A stretch of DNA of 64,000 nucleotides from Gnetum montanum (taxonomy: Eukaryota; Streptophyta; Gnetopsida; Gnetales; Gnetaceae). A model generated the notes under the pieces. The model was not told the origin of the DNA and searched no databases. It saw nothing but the letters and a program-made list of their open reading frames with translations. Location: the NCBI GenBank assembly GCA_015680685.1, contig MNCI01016028.1, forward strand, positions 85,538 to 149,537, in the 5' to 3' direction. The position numbers were made by a program, and so were the translations under genes. Below, piece after piece: positions 32,444 to 46,276 of this stretch (positions are counted from its first letter, which is position 1; each line of letters starts with the position of its first letter).

Positions 32444-33212
32444 CTCCAGTTGGTGGAAAGGACCGAAGGGGGGAGGATCATTATTTTTTGGGCTTGTTTG
32501 GCAACATCACCTTTTAGCAGAGACAGAAGACATTTTTCTTGAGCATTGGTAGCAGGAGCGATCAATCCTTTGGCAGAAATACAGCTCTCTCCATTGGTGA
32601 TCATTGGAGTTTTGAGTAGAGACTACCTAAGGCAAAAAGGAGCAGATCAGAGATCGAGAGATCGTCTAGTGTGGTTGACAAAATCTACTGATCAGAAATA
32701 GTTGATCGATAGACATCCAGGCTTGACCATCCTTGCATCCCATCTTTGGCTTACGAGGTAGACCAAGCTTCATTCTGTACTCCTTGTTGAATAGTTTTCT
32801 TGTTATTTTGTGTATGCTTCGCACAAGATAAGCGAGATTTACCATTGGAACTTTGTACACAATATTCTCAGTCTTCAAGTCAAAGCATAGATCTTGGAAT
32901 TGCGCATTCTTCTTAAATCCGATCCTCCTTGTCATGTTGACGTTGTTTTTATTTCAATTTATTTACATCATTTTCTACTCCTTTTTCGATTCGTCGAATC
33001 AATTTGTTCCACAGAATATCCATATACTACGCATAATATCGCAACATTCATCAATTTACTGATTCCGTAAGTCCCTATCTGATCGACAAGACCGTTCAGG
33101 GCACCGTGGATTTGTTTTCTCCAGCACGGCCCTGGCATGGATCCGTGGTTAAGACTGTGTACATGGATTTTCGTTTGGTATTTTCCAGCGACCAACATTT
33201 TCCGTCGTTACA

Positions 33213-36200
33213 AATACCATATAGGAATGTTTGGGGCTTTTTGATTAGTCTAGATGTTCATATATTTTTCTAGAGAATCTTCTACCCTCCATAACAATAT
33301 TATTGTTGTACTTATTTATTTGAAGGTTCATCCCTCTCATTATATAAATGACCAGACTTTCCCTCAAAACATGGTTGAGTATGAAATGCTTCTTCCTAGG
33401 ATCAAATTAACCTAATATTATGATTTATCAAAACTTAATGATTCTCAACTTATAGTAAGTCGAATTAATGGAATTTTTAAGACAAAGATTTAATCATAAA
33501 AGTGTATAATTTCTATATCCTTGAACTCTTTTTATAATTTAATCTATGTCTATTAAACATGTTGTTAGAGAGGAAAATTATATTCCTAACATGTTACCTC
33601 AAGTAGTATCACTTTAGACATTCCATTTTGATATAATTCTTGGAATTCTAAAATTATTGTTGAAAATGTTAACTCCTATTCTATTCTAGATCATATCATT
33701 TCTTTTTAATTTTTTAATGATGATCATCAAATTTCTTGATTTCTAATTTTTGAAGTTGAATTTTATTACAAATATCTTAAAATATGCCAAATTAATGAAG
33801 AGGAGATATAAAAAAGGTATCATATTTTCAAATAAAATCTCTTTTGAAATAGCAACTCAAGAAGATTTTCTCAATGACTTACATACCAAAACTAAAGAAA
33901 TATCCAAAAATACTAATTCACAAATGCTAGCTAAAATAAAAATAATTCAAATTCAGAAGAAAGGATAACAACATCCTGCTAAAATAGAAATCCACTTAAA
34001 TGTAGATGAAAGACAAAATTTAATTGATTTCTTACATGAATTCAATGATGTCTTAACTTATGGAAATCTTAAAACTTTTAATCCTCTTGTGATGACATAT
34101 ACTACACGTCTTAAGCTAGAAATGAAATCATTTAGCAAAAAATTTAGACTCGTTAATCCCAAGATTAAATCATTAATGAAGGTAGAAAATGATAAGTTGT
34201 TAAAATCTAAAATTATATATCTTATGAGGCATTCTAGTTGGATATCAAATTTATTGATAGTTAAGAAATGAACAAGTTACTTTTATCCAATGATTTTCAT
34301 AACTTTAATACCTCTTATATTAAGGGTAATTATCCACTTCCTATTATAGAAAAATTATTGCAAATTATGAATGGTTCAAAAATGTGCTTATTTTTAGATG
34401 GATATTAAATTTTAATCAACAAAAAAGACCAATATAAGACTATCTTTACAATAAAATGGGAAATCTTTTAATTGCCAAGATGGCCTTTATTCTTATTAAT
34501 GCTAGTTCTACCTTTCAAAGGGCTATGAATAAAAAATTTGAAGCATTAATAAAGAAATGTATTATTATCTATTTAGATGATTTAATGATTTTTCCTAAGA
34601 ATCTTAAAAATATTTTCATAGGATGCAAATGATTCGAAGTTACCTTAAATGCTAAAAAATCCATTTTTGATGTTCAAAGTAGTAAATTTCTTGGTTGCAT
34701 AGTAAAAAGGAAGAGAATCACGATTGATCCTAAATAAGTGAATACTATCTTAGTAGTATCTTACCCATATCTAAGATTGATCTAAGGGCATTCTTTAAGA
34801 AAATTAATTTTTTTAGATGATTTATACCTATGTGTGTTGAATTAGTTAGATCATTGAATGACATGCTTAAAAAGGATAGTAGTATGCATTTGGTGGAAAA
34901 AAGAAAAATTTCTTTCTTAATATTAAGAAAGCCATTATAGATGCTCCTATCATAGCCTCTCCTTGGTATGAAAATGACTTCCTCTTATATGTATTTTCTA
35001 GTGATGCATCTTTTGATATTATTGTAAATCAAGACATTATTGATTACAATGAAAGACCTATAGCTTTCATGTTTTAACCTTTAAAGGAAGAAAAATTAAA
35101 ATTAATTTTACTACTATTTTATTAACTAAATTACAAAGTCTTAATGAAAATCATGCTAAATGAATCATGAAATTACAATAGTACGATATTCAATGAAAAT
35201 TAGTAAAATTAGTTAGAGGAACTTGTCATAACAAGCTAATAGTAAAGGCTTCAACTCTAAAGGGACACTATGTGCCTCAAGATTAAGAGTTAATACCTTT
35301 CACATGTTGTCTAATAAAGAGGAAGATAATGTTCCATTTAATCCTAACCAATTACATGATTTATGATATGGAGATATTAAGTTTTATCTAACTTTTTATT
35401 GTTGTCCTTCAGATCTAACTAGATATAAAGAAAAGCCTATATTTTCTACATGTTTTATATTCACCATAATTAATGGGAAGGTATTTATGAAGGGATATAT
35501 CTTAAATGTTTAGACCAAAATAAAGCTAATAATAGTTTAAAGAAACTACATGAAGAAGAACATATAGGTCTCTCTCACTAGTGCATAAGATTACAAGATT
35601 TGATTATTATTAACCTATGATAATTACTAATGCTTACAACTTGGTTAAAACTTGCATGCAATGTCAAATGCTTAAAGTAGAGATTTAAAAGGTTTATCTC
35701 TTTTACAACCTAAAATAGAAACTATACTCTTTTCCCAATGAGCTTTAGATTTTATTGGGATGATTATTCTCACACCTACTTATTATTACACACACTAGTT
35801 AAAAGCTAAAGCTACAAAACTACAACATCTCATGAAGTAATCAAGTTTTCATAAAATGATATGATTTCTTAGTATGATCACCCTTATGGTTTAGTGGTTG
35901 ATAATGAACTTCCTTTTATATCTATAAAGTTTGCAAATTGGGCTAAGGAATATAACATCATTATCAAATGTATAACTAAATATTACCCCAAAGATAATGA
36001 TTTATCATAGTCATCTAATAAAGTTATCTTCGATGGAATTAAGAAAATGATAACCAAAAATCCTTGCACATGGCATGAAAACTGAAATGGATGGTATGAA
36101 CTAATTGAGTTTATTATAAAAAGTTAATCAAAACTACACTATATGATCTTGTGTATGGACAAGAGCCCATTTTATCAATAACTCTACAAATTTCAACATA

Positions 36201-36570
36201 CAATTTTTCCTTAAAATTATTTATTGACTAATGAATATATAAATTTACTAACATATGACATTTAAAATTTAGAACTTAAAAAGATAAAAGCAATTAAAAT
36301 TCTATGTACTCACCAGCTAATTATCAAAAGATGATTTAACAAGAAATTCACTACTAGGATTTTTAAGGAAGGTGATCTAGTTCTTAAAAGAGATAAATCT
36401 TCTAGTAAAACAAGACTACATGCTAAAATTTTTTCCCATGTGGTCAAGTCCTTATTGAGTTAGAGATTTCTTTGACTCCAATGTTTACAAGATTGTAGAT
36501 TTACAAGGAAATAAGTTATATAGAAACTCTAACACATTTTATTTAATGATTTTTACTTTGGTACCCCTTA
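33213..36570 (+). mobile_element. Very old Ty3/gypsy remnant
   Basis: An A+T-rich relic. Recognisable pieces: an RNase H-like stretch NMVEYEMLLPRIKLT / LNDSQLIVSRINGIFKT (33368-33485), the RT start (FLHEFNDVLTYG, LKSKIIYLMRHSSWISNLLI; 34026-34265), NYPLPIIEKLLQIMNGSKMC (34325-34385), RNase H-like LLYVFSSDASFDIIV (34985-35030), and integrase text (DLTRYKEK, VDNELPF; 35400-36050). Ends near 36570. Stops in every domain; no LTRs identified. Confidence 0.75.
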
Positions 36571-37655
36571 TGGACATCTTGTAAATTCTTACTTACATGA
36601 TTTATTTTTATGTTGATGCATTTCATGTGTGAATAGTTGCATTTCCATATTTTCTTTACATTTACATGGTCATTCCTATGTATATTTAGTTTTCCATGGA
36701 TTTTTCACTTATTATTAAGTTGGTTCTATATATGTTTTGATATGATTTTAAAATTAATATGATTATTTGAATAGCTAGGCTTTGATTCATCATAACACGA
36801 TTTAATGATGATAGACATAATCTTCTATTGTTCATTTCATACAATACTATTTTATATTGTTACATAAGTTCCACTTTATATGATATATTTAATAATTCTA
36901 TGATCCTTTTTAGGACATTTTATAAGTAATAGTATTATTAGTTATGTTAGATTATATATAATGGAAATTATGCTAACTTATCATGTTCTTATAATGGTCA
37001 TATAAATAGAGGATATATAAAGTCAGAAGAATAGTTAGCCATGATTATTAGGTAACCTTATAAAATCCATTTTCCCTTTCTAAAATCCTAGTTCTTGAGC
37101 ATAATGATCCATGACTGTCCATGAGCAATAGGACAAAGTGAGTTCCTCTTCACTTGAGAACTTGTAACTACCTAAGTAACCTACTACAATACTACCTAGA
37201 TTAATGTCTTTTTGGACAAAAAGATATTGGAGTTGGTTGTACATATCATGCTTACATAGTAGGGTAGATTTCATTAAATGCATGTACACAAGGGTTTAAC
37301 TACATCATATGCAAAGTTTCTGAGATAATCCTATTTGTTGATAGTGCAACTAATCAACTAGACTCATGTTGGACTTCCTACCTTAACAATACAATGCATC
37401 ACAAGGAAATTTTTCTCCCAAAAAAATAAAAATAAATGACAATGTTCTTCCCTCTCATACCCTAATAAAAAGAGTATGTGTACTCATTGATTTTCCCATT
37501 TTTCCTACCATTATATCATTTACCCTTACCTTTTTCCATCACCCCATTTATTTCCTTAAGAAAACTAAAAATAAAGAAAAAATTCTACCAAAATTTATGG
37601 CTATACTATGATTTTAGTGAAATATATCTTCTTAACAAAGATTGGTATATGTATT
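36571..37655. other. A+T-rich intergenic DNA
   Basis: Nothing recognisable. The minus-strand 69-codon frame at 37080-37289 matches no family I know and is probably chance. Confidence 0.7.
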
Positions 37656-37830
37656 ATGAGATATTATCCTAGTGGTAAGACTCTTGATTTAAATGCTCCT
37701 TATCATAGGTTCAATTCTAGTGGGAAATGCTAAGTTATAAAGTTCTAATTAGACTATACATCTTGAAGTACACTTCTATTATAGTATTTTAGGGTTCCAA
37801 CATCTCCTCCTTACCATTCTCTAAGATATC
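37656..37830 (+). repeat. tRNA-derived SINE candidate
   Basis: An internal RNA polymerase III promoter pattern: A-box-like TAGTGGTAAGA (37670-37680) and B-box-like GGTTCAATTCT (37708-37718), 27 bases apart. The text between (CTCTTGATTTAAATGCTCC) resembles a decayed tRNA anticodon arm. No intact tRNA cloverleaf, so it is not called as a tRNA gene. Ends are uncertain. Confidence 0.45.
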
Positions 37831-40800
37831 CACTGTAATAATAGATAGTATTTAAAAAGCAATTAGAATTAAGATCTTACATATAAATTATATGCTATAG
37901 TATGTATATAACTTATACTGCATAAAATGATATTATAAGGAGGTGTTAAAGTTGACCTATTGCTACGTACTCAAGTTGATTATTTGATTATTTTAGTCAT
38001 TATTAAGCATTAGTAGCCACTTTATAATTTTGTAATGTATATAATGACTTATGTTCATTGTATTTTCTTATATTTTACATATTTGAACATTAATATAGTT
38101 CATATTATTCACTCTACATCATTGCATTTGCATACAACTCACATTTGAAGACTAGATGTTATGAGCATCTTCCATGTGATACATGGGATATTAAAAAGCT
38201 TCTTTTCTTAGCTTGAGAATATTAAAAAAATAAATTCATATATGTATATAGACCAAAGTTAAGTAAAATATATGCCATTGGGTTATAGTTTACTGTATAT
38301 TTATTTTCTTTTTTTATATATCATTACAAGATTAAATAGGAATATACTATCATATCAAAAGTTTCCTAATAAAAAAAGTGACCAAAATGTTAGGATTTAT
38401 CAAAAAAATTAATTAAAATAAATTTTCCAAGTTACTGTGGTTCTTGTCAACTTTACTCAGTTCTATACAAGTTATTTAGAAAGTTGATAGCTGGCTTACA
38501 ATAAGATCAGCTAAAACTAGCAATTACAATTGACATTTCTTTTTCTTCTAATTTTGCCTTGAACCTATGTTGGACTTAGGAAAAAAGTGTAGACTTGAAC
38601 ATAGAAGTGAAATTATATAAAATAAGTTTATGATAGAAAGATTTGGAATTGCTAGTTACAACTTCTATATCGCTAAAAATTGTCATTGATTATGTAGCCT
38701 CATAGAAAATTCAAGTAAAACAAAAAGAAGTTAATAGAAACCATGCCAAAAATAACAATAAAACTAATGACTATGTGATAGGTTCATTTTGAACTCCTCC
38801 ACATGCTCTTGCAGCTTCATCAATGGACAAGAATGAAGATAACATACTAGCCAAAAATAGGGGTACAAGTTTCTCATGGGCTCATTGTGTAACACCTCGT
38901 ATTTGGTTTCTTAAGCTTATGCTACCTATATAGATTTTAAGTATCTCTTAATTGTTATTTATATAAAGGTTTTTTGATGAGGTAGCTGTTAGAAGAGACA
39001 TTGGCCATGCATTTATAATAGCTACATATTTTTCTATACTCATTGACATGGTTGAATGACATAGCAAGTACCATGGATATTTACAGGGAATTAGGGCTAC
39101 TTCAACAAGCATACCATGTATTCTGACTTAATCCAAACTATAATAGATTAAGGTTTTTGGTCTAAAATTTTTTGATACATATGTATGTATGTCTATTTGT
39201 CTATCAATTTGATAAAAAAACTAAAATTCAATTACTATTTCAAAAGAAATTATAGTATTTGGTATGTGTGTGTGTGCACATGCCTATGTTATTATAAGCA
39301 TTTTCCATTAAGATAAAGCACTAAGTTACCATTGTGAAGAAAAGCAATTCAGAATCATATGAATTTCTATTTCTATATTATTTTGAGATTACATAAATTG
39401 TTAAATACTAAAATTAAATAAAAAATAAAGAAAAAAATATTGTTGGTAGTTAATGATTAAGTTAAACATTTAGTCTTTTATAAATGTTCTTTTCCTTCTT
39501 TTTTAAAGAATAATATTATTGATTGATTTTCTATAGGTGTGAAGCAAACAAATGAAGGAAGCTAAAAAGGATAGAGAACATGAATAATCTTGGAGGAGCC
39601 ATGCTCTAAACGTTATAGGGTGTAGAAGAAAGATGTAGGGAAGTAGTTAGAAAAACTTAAGAGACTAGCATGATTAGAATTCTTTGAATTTTACTCTCTA
39701 ACTTTCAATTCTAAAAACTACATGTTTTTCCATACACATACAAAACTATACATTATCTTGCCTTAACTTCTTCCCCAACCTTTTTGGACCAAATCAAATC
39801 CCTCCTAGTTGAAGAGGAAGAGATAAACATTATGTTATATCTTAATCAAACTTTCTTTACTAAGTTACCAAAGGAGCATATGTTCTAACATAAACATAAA
39901 GATCCATTGGAGGAGGTTTGTATCTTAGAGTTATAAGCTAAAAAGTTGTTGCATCAAGCATTGGACCTACCAATGTTTAAAAAGACATGAAATTAGTTGT
40001 GCTAACTAAGTTAGTTACTCGAATTATTAGCTAGCATCAAGTTGATAAATTTAAAATACATATGATTTATTTTAATATAAAAATATTAAATACTATTTAT
40101 GTTATTAATTTGAATTTTCTTTAAATATTTTTTATTCTTAGAGTTATTTTTAATATTTATTATATTGTTAAAAACATAACATTTATATAAATATAATTTT
40201 TTAAATTTAAGTCAACCTAACTTAATATAAGTTAGCCAAAAATAAAGTTAGTGATTATTAGCCTAGGCAATGACTAATTATAACTATTTTACATGTTGGA
40301 CCTTGTAAAGGAGAATAGAAGCTCAATTTATAACTAAGTTTCTTATTTAGTTCAACAATAGTTTAAACATATGCATCAAATGACTTGGATTCTTAGAAGT
40401 AAGGAATTGAGGATTTTTAATTTAATTCATGTTTGGGAACATAAGTATAGGCAAATATTGGAGATGGGTTGGAGAGGAGTTCATAGGTGGGGATGTAAAT
40501 TAAAAAATAATAAAATATGTAAATTATATATAAATTTTTTTACATTTTACCTTTGTTATCTATCATTTTTAATTTAAATTAAATTAAAAGTATCTATAAA
40601 GAATCCTATGCACTTTTGTTGGTACTCCTACCTTTAGTACGCACCTTAGGTAGAAATTTTCTAGGATTCACTAATCCTTGATGCAGAGGTTTAAATAAAA
40701 GTTTGCATTTTTTTCCAAATTTGAATTATGTGGACTATTTTCTATACAATCTAAATAAGTGTTCATATTACAATTTATATGTTTTATTTTACTTTGATTT

Positions 40801-42900
40801 TATTTCTTATAGAATTTACTTATAGTCTTTATTTAAAATAAAAAATAAAAAATGTTATATCTTGTTCATTTTAGGTTATGCTTTCATCCAAACTTATATT
40901 CCATTATTTTCAAGGATACACATTCTATTTAATTTTAATTTTTAATCCATTATTTATCTATTATAAACTTATTTGATTTTAACAAAGAAACAATATTTAT
41001 TTAGATTAATTCAAGTAAAGTATAGTACTTTGCATTCCATATTGAATTAATAACTTTAAAATGAAACCTACTATGGTTCATCATCATCATCATCATCCTA
41101 ACCTTATCCCAACAAAATGAAGTTAATTATGAAATCTACTAAGCTTGGATTATTAGAATATCATATATTAGTTTCTCTATTATTTGGGATTGTTCCTATG
41201 TGATAGTCTCTTAAAAAGAGTTGTTAAAGGATGTTGGTTTTGGTCATAAATTTATGCATCAATAGTTAGCTACTTAACTAGGATTGCTACTATCTGGCTC
41301 TTCACAAATGTTCTTTGCTATGAGTTTTACATGTAATTCAATCATGGAATGACAACACATTCTTGGTGTAAGGAATGGATGTTTGAGTATTATTATACTC
41401 AATTTTTGTAGCCTCCAACCTTTAATGTGATGGGAAGGTTATTATACATGTAGGGCATTTTAACATATAAGAAGTTCATCATTTTTTGGTCCATGCAGTT
41501 GTTCCAATGACTTAATGAAATTTCTACAACTACCTTATCCTTCCTACTCTATAGACTGAGATGGCCTGTTAAATGATCTAATATTTTATCCTTGAACAAA
41601 GGTTTTCTTGACTTTTAGGTTTATACTTTAGATACTTTGCACATTTTGTCCAAGTTTTGAGGAAGATTGTTTTTGCTTATCTTCGTTTCTTACTAAGCAC
41701 TTCATAAATAGCTAATTTATTAACCATAATGGCATGGTTGGCATATTTATTAAGTTTGCATGTAGCTAAGTTCAACCAACACATGTGCCTTTGCTTAATC
41801 TTTTACCGCTAGGTGAACTTTAGCATGCATAGCAACTAGTGGCACACATCAGTAATATATTCAATGATGAGGGATTAACTAATGCTCATGCTCCTTTCAC
41901 AATAGAGGAAAACTCTACCTACATTTTGTATTCTTGATTTTAATGAAGAGTCTTTTTGTTATCTTTTTAATTCTAGTAACATAGTAGTGAATTTTTTATT
42001 TCCCTTATTAGTTTGATAGAATTTTTTTACTAGCATGCTAGTCTAATATAATGTAAATTTTTTATTTTGCTTGGTCAATTAGGCAAGATTCCATTATTGG
42101 AATTCTAGTCTAATATAATGTTGCTATGAGTTTACTATTTTAATATAATACTAGTACCTTTTACCTCTAAAAATAGCCCAATAAAAAGGCAACGTTAAAT
42201 TTCTTTAAATAAAGACTAGGCTAGAGAAATGTTATGCCATGAAATTAATTTCTATTCTATTTCTCTCTATAATGCTTGAAGATCAAGCAAGCTCATTTGC
42301 TTAGGATTCCTAGCAAATTATAAATATGTAAATAGAGGGCTTATTTGTAGCAAAGAGTGGTAGGCATGGTTCTAGTAATTTGTCTTTTTAATCTATATTA
42401 ATAAAACTAGGAGAATTTCATTTCAAGGTTTTGAGTGTATACCATGAGAGGGCTTTAGCATGTGTAGTGTGTTTGGTGAAGTAGAATTTTAGTAGTAATA
42501 TCAATAAATGAGAGAGAAAGATCCAAACCCTCTCATAAGCTTTCTTTAATAAATTTATCATTTGGAATTTAGCCCTACTATATTAATTTTAATATTTTCA
42601 TGATCTATTAGGTTTTTAAAAAACTATCATTAAGAAAAGTGATTAATGCAAACAACTTAGATGGAGATATATTTAAATGGAAAGACCCATTGCTATAGAG
42701 TGCCATTTTGGAAAAGTTAAATTTAGCTATGCAAAAGAGGTTAGCAAATAAATAGTTCATCAATAAGAACATTACTATGCTCTTTAGAAGAAATGACAAA
42801 CAAGATCTAAATAACTACAAAAATATTCTAATTAGGCACTATTCTAGAATCTAGTCTTAAAAGATGAGTTGATTATAATAAGATACACGCAAATCTCCAA
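37831..42900. other. A+T-rich intergenic DNA without recognised genes
   Basis: I see no gene or clear element domain in about 5 kb. An (ATC)n tract followed by CTAACCTTATCCCAACAAAA is at 41079-41118, similar to a copy at 48119-48160. Low-complexity A/T runs dominate 40030-41000. The short frames (40371-40577, 42608-42799) are not supported. Confidence 0.7.
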
Positions 42901-44400
42901 GTAAAATTTAGGTGCAACATTCTACCATAGATCATCTCATCACCTTAAAATGATAGAGCAAAATGTATACCTAAGAAAACATTTATTTACTTTAAAGACT
43001 TTTCCAAGGCCTATGAATTAGCCATTCCAAAAAAGTTACGCAGGTGGTTGGAAAATTTAAAAATTCCTTACATACCATTAGGTACTATCCAAAAACTTTA
43101 TAAAGAGGTATGCATCAAGTTTACAAATTGTCAAAAAATAATTTTTCTAATAGTTTTATTTAGTGTAAAAAATGGATATCCTCTTTCTCCTACCTTGTTT
43201 AATCTGGGCTTTTTCTTAATAAAATTTAAGAGTGGATGCATAAGGTCCTAAATTAATTTTCAACTACAACTGGAAATAGTTTATGCTAATGATATTTTCT
43301 TAATTTTAAACTCAATAAAAGAATTGCAACCAATGCTTAGTACTCTTGATGACTATTGCCAACATTTAGAATGATAGTTAATATGTAGAAAACTAAAATT
43401 ATGATTTGTGGCATATTTATAAGACATAATTTCAGTATAGGAAAACTGTAGTTGACATAACTTTATCTTCTAAATATTTTTGGCCTTGAATACTCTTCCA
43501 ATTATAAATGTGATTAATGCATTACTCAAAGAGACACGTAGTATGAAAGCCTTATTTTCCTTAAAAGGATAATGTAAGAAAGAATATATTTTGGCTTCAT
43601 AAATTTAAAAACAACTCTATTATGCTATTGTCCAACTAGATATTGATGTATTGTATTGTTTCTTAATCTTGCACATAAATACTAGAAATAGAAAAAAATT
43701 CCAAAACTTTTCTAGTTGGATGAATTTAAAGTGAAGAAACAAACATAATATGATATTATCCTTTTTGAAGCAAAGATGATATCCTTACAAGTTGCAACTA
43801 TTTACTAGTTTATAGTCTTGTCTCATACTCTCTTCAAAATCCTATTAGATGAATACTTAAAAAGGTGTTGTTAATAACTCAAGATAAAGGATAGATTTAT
43901 AAGGGAGTTTTATGTCAATAAGTGGAATATTCAAAAACACATTATTTATTCCGATCCTAAGAAGGTTTGCAAAATAGAAAAACATAGTATTTCAAAAAAT
44001 GTGTGAATATATAGAATAAACAAAATATTTATGTTTAAATAATACAAGGGGAGGTCTTAATTCAAAGAAAAATTATTTAATTACACCTTTTACTATACAC
44101 AATTAGTACCATATAAATAGGATCTCATCATCTAAGAGTCGAAAAAAATAGATGGGTTAAAATTTCTCTTGAAGAATAAATACTCTAGTTGTACAATACA
44201 AATAGTATTGAAGATGGATATCACATTTTTCTACAATGTCAACATTTAAGCACATTAAATATAAGGAAATAGTATAGTTAAATTTTGTTTGATTTATTTC
44301 AAATATTACCAAGATTTTCTTAATGATGTTTTCAAAACTTGGCATAATCCAAAAGATCTACAAATGTGATGAGAATTTACTTTCACTTTTATTTTATAGA
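42900..44400 (+). pseudogene. LINE (non-LTR) retrotransposon remnant, RT and C-terminal parts
   Basis: RT motifs in order on plus: motif A YFKDFSKAYEL (42988-43020), motif B NGYPLSPTLF (43168-43197) and the catalytic box VYANDIFLI (YADD changed to YAND, 43282-43293). A C-terminal region follows with VKKQT and DIILFEAKM (43731-43780) and DPKKVCKIEKH (about 43955), matching the tail of plant LINE ORF2 proteins I know. Many stops; no 5' end, endonuclease or poly(A) tail located. Confidence 0.8.
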
Positions 44401-45862
44401 CATAACCTTCTATAAAGGCGTTATAACCTTTTACCTAATGTATACTTCCATAATGTAAAGTCTTAATGTTTTACTTAATGTATAATTCCACAATGAAAAT
44501 ACTGTGAATCATAAAATTATAGACAGTAGCAATTGTCACAAACATTTAAAAGTTAAGCATGTAAGCTTTGAAGTAATACTAGAGTCAATGACCTCTTGGG
44601 AAGTTCATATTATATAGATGCATAGTTTGAGAACTAAGTCTTAATGCTAAAAATTCCAAGGTTATTGAAAGAGTACAAAAGGTTATTGAAAGAGTACAAA
44701 AGATGAAAGTATAAACACCTTATTCCATACTTCTATTAAAGTAAAATCTACTTCCTTTACCAATGAAAACAATTTATTACATATACTCAAAAGTTGGAAA
44801 AATATAATAGAACAAATTTTCTATAGAAATTTTTGAAGACACAAAAGTGCAAGGATGACATTTTCAAGGGATACAATGGTTGAAGTCTTAGGATATCTCA
44901 TTAGAGGAGATACAAAGTAATTGAAAGCACATTTTAAATTTGTTAGGCAATAGGTTGTAACAAAAGTCTGCTCAAATGTAGAAGGCAAGGAAGAATTTTA
45001 CTTAGAATCCATTAGACATAACTAGTTAAATTTAGGAGTTCACCTCTTTATGAGATATTATGTTTTTATTAGTAAGTTTGGATTGAGTTCACATCATGTC
45101 CGAATAAAAAGTAGAAGATATATGTAACATTTTAGATAAAAACATACATTAAGTTATATGAGTCAAAAAATCCGAAAGATAACCATCATGTTTCTCTTAA
45201 TTGCCCTTAGACAAAAATATAAAATTATACTAAAAAATTTTGTATGATGTTTTCTTATTACATTTAGTGTTAGTGGTGTACTTCATAAAAAAAATGTAAT
45301 ATCCATCCAATATATCCTTGGGGTCTTTAAAAGTAATAAAACCTCATATTCAGCTTCGAAATTGCCAGTGACTGACTTTAACAGGAATAACGTGAGCATC
45401 AAAAAATGAATGGATCGGCCTTAAGACTAAGTAATTCACAGCCTAAATTTTATTTTTATATTTTATTTTGTCTACATGGGAATTCCATCCTTCAAAATAT
45501 AAACACTTTTAGATCTTTCCCCTTTAAATTTTATAGATTTTATCAAATTACGAAGTTTCAGGTCATAACTTAATTGTAAGAAAAACTTTCAGTAACACGA
45601 TCACCCGAGGAGAACATCACACAACTATGCACGTACGTTTATCAGACTATTACCAAGTGACAATCCAATCCAATCCCAATTAGGTACAACAGCAATTGGA
45701 GGCTTGTCCAGGGTGGAGGGGGCGAGTAGTATTAACACGGGCTAAGAAGGGAAGTTCGTCAAGAAGGGGAATAGGGGGTGCATGCAGAAAGAAATGCGTC
45801 GTCAACTAGAGTAGACAGAGCATTAGATAAATTGAGAAATTCACAAAAATAATAGAGAGAAT
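44401..45862. other. Intergenic DNA with one small tandem duplication
   Basis: A 21-bp direct duplication (unit GGTTATTGAAAGAGTACAAA plus A) at 44660-44680 and 44681-44701. Sequence from about 45600 is richer in G+C and unlike the TE sequence around it, consistent with the 3' flank of the MCU-like locus. No other features. Confidence 0.7.
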
Positions 45863-46267
45863 CTATAGCGCAGGGTTCCGCCGGTTGCCCCGACACAGTT
45901 TTCCACGGAGGTGTTGAAGTCTAAGAGGGTCGAAGCTGTTGGATTGCATGAGCTTCTCACACTTTGCTCTGAATCTTACCTTATAAACTCCCTTAAAGGA
46001 TGGCTGCTTGCTGGTCATCATGAAGAAGCAGAATCCGGCCAGATAGTGCATAATCGTTAGGAAATAGCAGATGGGCTCCATTACACCCCATGATAACAAG
46101 CTTGTCATAAGAATCAGAGCCCACGTCTGTAGAATCAGGAAACAAAATCCCATCCAAAACTCTCTCCTTACAAGCCTGTGAGCATGGACTTCTATCTGCA
46201 TCAACTGCCTTTCCAACTGTTCCAATTCTTCCTCTTCAGTGTCCCGAACACACTCCAAATTCTCCAT
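45863..46267 (-). CDS. MCU-like protein: mitochondrial calcium uniporter pore domain, short form with altered pore motif
   Basis: 134 codons, open throughout. Residues 9-35 are a Glu/Leu coiled coil (EEEELEQLERQLMQIE). About 38-58 is transmembrane helix 1 (FWMGFCFLILQTWALILMT). Residues 63-69 are the pore signature SWGVMEP, and 70-86 helix 2 (ICYFLTIMHYLAGFCFF). The tail has FKGVYKVRFRAKCEKLM. Plant MCU proteins have WDVMEP here; the first acidic residue of the filter is Gly (codon GGT, one base from GAT). The N-terminal matrix domain of ordinary MCU (over 150 residues) is missing. MCU forms the Ca2+ channel of the inner mitochondrial membrane. No targeting peptide is visible in this frame. 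It may be a short paralogue, a last exon whose first exon lies beyond a very long intron, or a pseudogene. Confidence 0.82.
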   Translation of the reverse strand: MENLECVRDTEEEELEQLERQLMQIEVHAHRLVRREFWMGFCFLILQTWALILMTSLLSWGVMEPICYFLTIMHYLAGFCFFMMTSKQPSFKGVYKVRFRAKCEKLMQSNSFDPLRLQHLRGKLCRGNRRNPAL

Positions 46268-46276
46268 GAAATTGAT

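Larger units (their letters stand above)
20246..33212 (+). mobile_element. Element B: 5'-truncated Tat/Ogre-lineage element carrying an antisense gene
   Basis: Order on plus: Pro-rich gag tail, retropepsin (to 21356), a ~5 kb intron-like region with an antisense spliced gene (21802-25871), an acceptor-like AG (26364-26365), RT, RNase H, archaeal-type RNase H, integrase, a short-repeat array, a stem-loop plus polypurine tract, and a long 3' LTR (31596-33212). The 5' LTR, primer site and most of gag are absent; the left junction is near 20245. It has higher G+C and fewer stops than element A, so it looks younger or was constrained longer. Confidence 0.85.
31596..33212 (+). repeat. Element B 3' LTR
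   Basis: It starts TGAAACACCG after the polypurine tract. The right end is set at TCGTTACA (33212), where sequence character changes sharply to A+T-rich remnant. Length is about 1.6 kb. It holds an upstream repeat cluster (31900-32200), an inverted repeat (32241-32260) and a TATA box (32436-32443). There is no second LTR in the window, so the end is provisional. Confidence 0.65.

Noticed and set aside
37656-37830. Functional tRNA gene
   Set aside because: A- and B-box-like motifs are present, but acceptor and anticodon stems do not pair; kept only as a SINE candidate.
39780-40000. Possible coding text with a run of Glu (SLLVEEEEINI)
   Set aside because: Short, with stops on both sides and no recognised domain or second copy.
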